Assembly (NCBI RefSeq): GCF_007859325.1
Contig: NZ_VOHK01000001.1
Location: 248,001 to 312,000 of the forward strand
Length of the DNA stretch: 64,000 nt
Direction: 5' to 3'
From: Luteimonas marina
GTDB lineage: Bacteria > Pseudomonadota > Gammaproteobacteria > Xanthomonadales > Xanthomonadaceae
Positions 62,289 to 64,000 of this stretch are shown in pieces. Within the stretch, counting starts at the first letter, position 1. Each line of letters begins with the position of its first letter. Made by a program: the position numbers and the translations under genes. The notes beneath the pieces are model-generated. The model was not told the origin of the DNA and searched no databases. It worked only from the letters and a program-made list of their open reading frames with translations.

Positions 62289-62957
62289 ATGACGGGTTCT
62301 GACTCGCTCGACAGTTTCGTCGACAAGTGGCGCGCGCGCTGGCCGGAATGGGTCGCGCTGCTGGTCTTCGTGCCGGCGGCGCAGCGCCCGGCGGCGGCAG
62401 CCTGGTTCTCGCTGCTGCAGGAACTGCGCGACGCCGCCTGGAGCGGCAGCGATCCGGCCCCGGGGCTGGCGAAGCTGGCCTGGTGGCAGGAGGAACTGCG
62501 CGGCTGGGCGAAGGGCGCGCGTCGCCACCCGCTGGGCGAGGCGCTGGCGCCGCTGCAGGCGCCCTGGGACGCGCTGGGAGGCGCGCTGTCGGTGCTGCCG
62601 GCCACCCGTGCGCCGGGGTCGGGAGACGACGACACGGCAGCGCTGGAGGCCTTTGCCGGCAGCCTGCTGGCCTGCGAGGCGGCGCTGTTCGGCGGAACTG
62701 ATCCGCAGCCCAGCCAGATCGCCGGCGCGACCGCCGGCCTGCGCGCCGAGCGCGCGCTGTCGCAGGGCGACCGCGAGGCGGCGGCCGGCCTGCGCCGGTT
62801 GCTGGACGCGTCCACCGCTGCGCCGACCCGCCCCCGGCGCCTGCAGCAGGTCGTCGTCCGCGAGCGCCTGCGCCTGCTGGCGGCGGGCGCGGCGCCGTCC
62901 CGTCGCACGCCGCTGCGGCTGCTGTTCGCCGCCTGGCGCGCCGCGCGCGGCGGCTGA
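62289..62957 (+). CDS. Squalene/phytoene synthase-like protein
   Basis: The 222-residue helical protein includes LAKLAWWQEELRGWAKGARRHPLGEAL, a segment like the conserved helix of squalene/phytoene synthases. The Asp-rich DxxxD prenyl-diphosphate sites of active enzymes are not evident, so it may be a degenerate, non-catalytic relative. ATG 62289 is taken; GTG 62286 is adjacent. Confidence 0.7.
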   Translation: MTGSDSLDSFVDKWRARWPEWVALLVFVPAAQRPAAAAWFSLLQELRDAAWSGSDPAPGLAKLAWWQEELRGWAKGARRHPLGEALAPLQAPWDALGGALSVLPATRAPGSGDDDTAALEAFAGSLLACEAALFGGTDPQPSQIAGATAGLRAERALSQGDREAAAGLRRLLDASTAAPTRPRRLQQVVVRERLRLLAAGAAPSRRTPLRLLFAAWRAARGG

Positions 62958-63032
62958 GGGCAACGCTCCGTTGCATCGCCGTTGCGCGGGCTCCCGTTAA
63001 ACTGTCGGCGTTTTCCCACCGTTCGAAGCATC

Positions 63033-63956
63033 GTGACCACTTCCTCCCCCCGCGAACTGCCCGACGTCGCCGGCGATGCCGCCCGCGCGGCGCGCGCGCT
63101 CGACTGGGTCGGCATGGACCGCATCGCCCTGCCGGTGCGGGTCGCGGGCGCGGACGGCGACGCGCCGATCCTGGTGCCGGCTTCGGTCGACGTGGCCGTG
63201 GATCTGCGCGATCCCGACGCCCGCGGCATCCACATGTCGCGCCTGTACCTGCGGCTGCAGGACGCACTCGCCGCGGAGCCGCCCGGCCACGCCGCGCTGC
63301 GGCGCGTGCTGCAGGACTGCATCGACTCGCAGCAGGGCCTGTCGACCCGCGCGCGGATCGTGATCCGCTACGGACACATGCTGCGGCGCCCGGCCCTGGC
63401 CAGCGACAACGCCGGCTGGAAGACCTACCCGGTGGAACTGGTGGCGGAGCTGGCCGACGGCCACCTCGCGCTCGACCTGTCGTTCGCGGTCGAATACTCC
63501 AGCACCTGTCCGGCCTCGGCGGCGCTGTCGCGGCAGCTCAACGCGCAGCGCTTCGCCGCGGATTTCGCCGCCGCCAAGCCGCTGTCCACCGGCGTCGTGC
63601 GCGACTGGCTGGCCTCCGAGCGCGGCCTGGCCGCCACGCCGCACGCGCAGCGCAGCCGTGCCGACGTCATCGTGCGTCTGCGCCCGGCCTTCGACCAGTT
63701 GCCGCTGGCCGAACTGGTGGATGCGATCGAGGACGCACTCGGCACGCCGGTGCAGACCGCGGTCAAGCGCGAGGACGAGCAGGCCTTCGCCGCGCTCAAC
63801 GCCGCCAACCTGATGTTCTGCGAGGACGCCGCGCGCCGCGTGGCGGCGGCGCTGGCCGCGGACGCGCGCGTGGAGCGCTTCGACGCCACGGTCTCGCACT
63901 TCGAGAGCCTGCACGCGCACGACGCGGTCGCCCGGGTGAGTTCGGCTCCGCGCTGA
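63033..63956 (+). CDS. folE2: GTP cyclohydrolase FolE2
   Basis: FolE2 (type IB), 307 aa, forms dihydroneopterin triphosphate. The start is GTG 63033 (VTTSSPRELPDVAG). DWVGMDRIALPVRV at the front, SFAVEYSSTCPASAALSRQ with the metal-binding Cys, and the C-terminal MFCEDAARRVAAAL ... SHFESLHAHDAVARV identify it. FolE2 can use metals other than zinc and is often induced by zinc limitation; no Zur box is obvious upstream. Confidence 0.96.
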   Translation: MTTSSPRELPDVAGDAARAARALDWVGMDRIALPVRVAGADGDAPILVPASVDVAVDLRDPDARGIHMSRLYLRLQDALAAEPPGHAALRRVLQDCIDSQQGLSTRARIVIRYGHMLRRPALASDNAGWKTYPVELVAELADGHLALDLSFAVEYSSTCPASAALSRQLNAQRFAADFAAAKPLSTGVVRDWLASERGLAATPHAQRSRADVIVRLRPAFDQLPLAELVDAIEDALGTPVQTAVKREDEQAFAALNAANLMFCEDAARRVAAALAADARVERFDATVSHFESLHAHDAVARVSSAPR

Positions 63957-64000
63957 AACGTGACCGCGGCACGATCCGGCCGTGAAAGCGATCGGCTACG

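Overview
The window is about 70% GC with dense, short-spaced genes and strong third-position GC bias. Gene content and order (split class III PHA synthase phaE-phaC, FimX-type EAL protein, efp beside epmB, the ubiG-gph group, many dRS3/REP-like palindromes, an ETVSR-type FNR) point to a gammaproteobacterium of the Xanthomonadaceae (Lysobacter/Luteimonas-like). The genus is inference. The first gene (pssA) is cut by the window edge.

Layout. 0-4.3 kb: pssA end, phaE-phaC, a PspC-domain protein with a small HExxH membrane protein, a possible structured RNA and a one-TM exported protein. 4.3-10.1 kb: a leftward run of a DUF2218-like gene, xseA, an acetolactate-synthase-type enzyme, an aldehyde dehydrogenase and an NRDE protein. 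10.4-16.3 kb: ispG, a PAP2 phosphatase, and a divergent signalling pair (FHA-GGDEF cyclase against a Ser/Thr kinase with TPR repeats). 16.5-21.7 kb: DMT transporter, murB, pyrD, a DUF4190-like protein, an ALDH7 dehydrogenase and tRNA-Arg(CCT).

21.9-46 kb is an oxygen-limitation and partial-denitrification block: azurin, truncated haemoglobin, SafE, the full cbb3 oxidase set (ccoN-O-Q-P, an unknown two-TM gene, ccoG-H-I-S), hemN, an FNR/Anr regulator with its cluster cysteines, a CopD-like protein, quinol-type NO reductase, a DUF6522-like protein, NnrS, SirB2 and copper nitrite reductase NirK. Seven FNR-type 14-mers sit at the promoters of this block. In six of the seven operons, counting 41.5 bp from the box centre lands on a start site with a matching -10 element. 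For hemN, nnrS and the CopD-like gene that start site is 1-3 nt before the start codon, so leaderless or near-leaderless transcripts are predicted. Nitrite to NO (NirK, probably fed by azurin) to N2O (NorB) is encoded; no nitrate or N2O reductase lies in the window. A nitronate monooxygenase-GST-LysR unit interrupts the block next to nirK.

46-64 kb: tRNA-Ala(CGC), rnd, a SUMF1-like lipoprotein with an M48 protease, a PHB regulatory/biosynthetic cluster (two acetoacetyl-CoA reductases and phaR), gluQ, htpX, fimX, epmB/efp, an MTA/SAH-deaminase-type hydrolase, ubiG, gph, a squalene/phytoene-synthase-like protein and folE2.

Throughout, intergenic gaps carry at least six families of short paired inverted repeats. 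Several touch genes directly: one is read as an in-frame tail of ccoS, one appears to supply the ccoI start codon, two supply the stop codons of their upstream genes, and the gph start lies in AT-rich repeat DNA.
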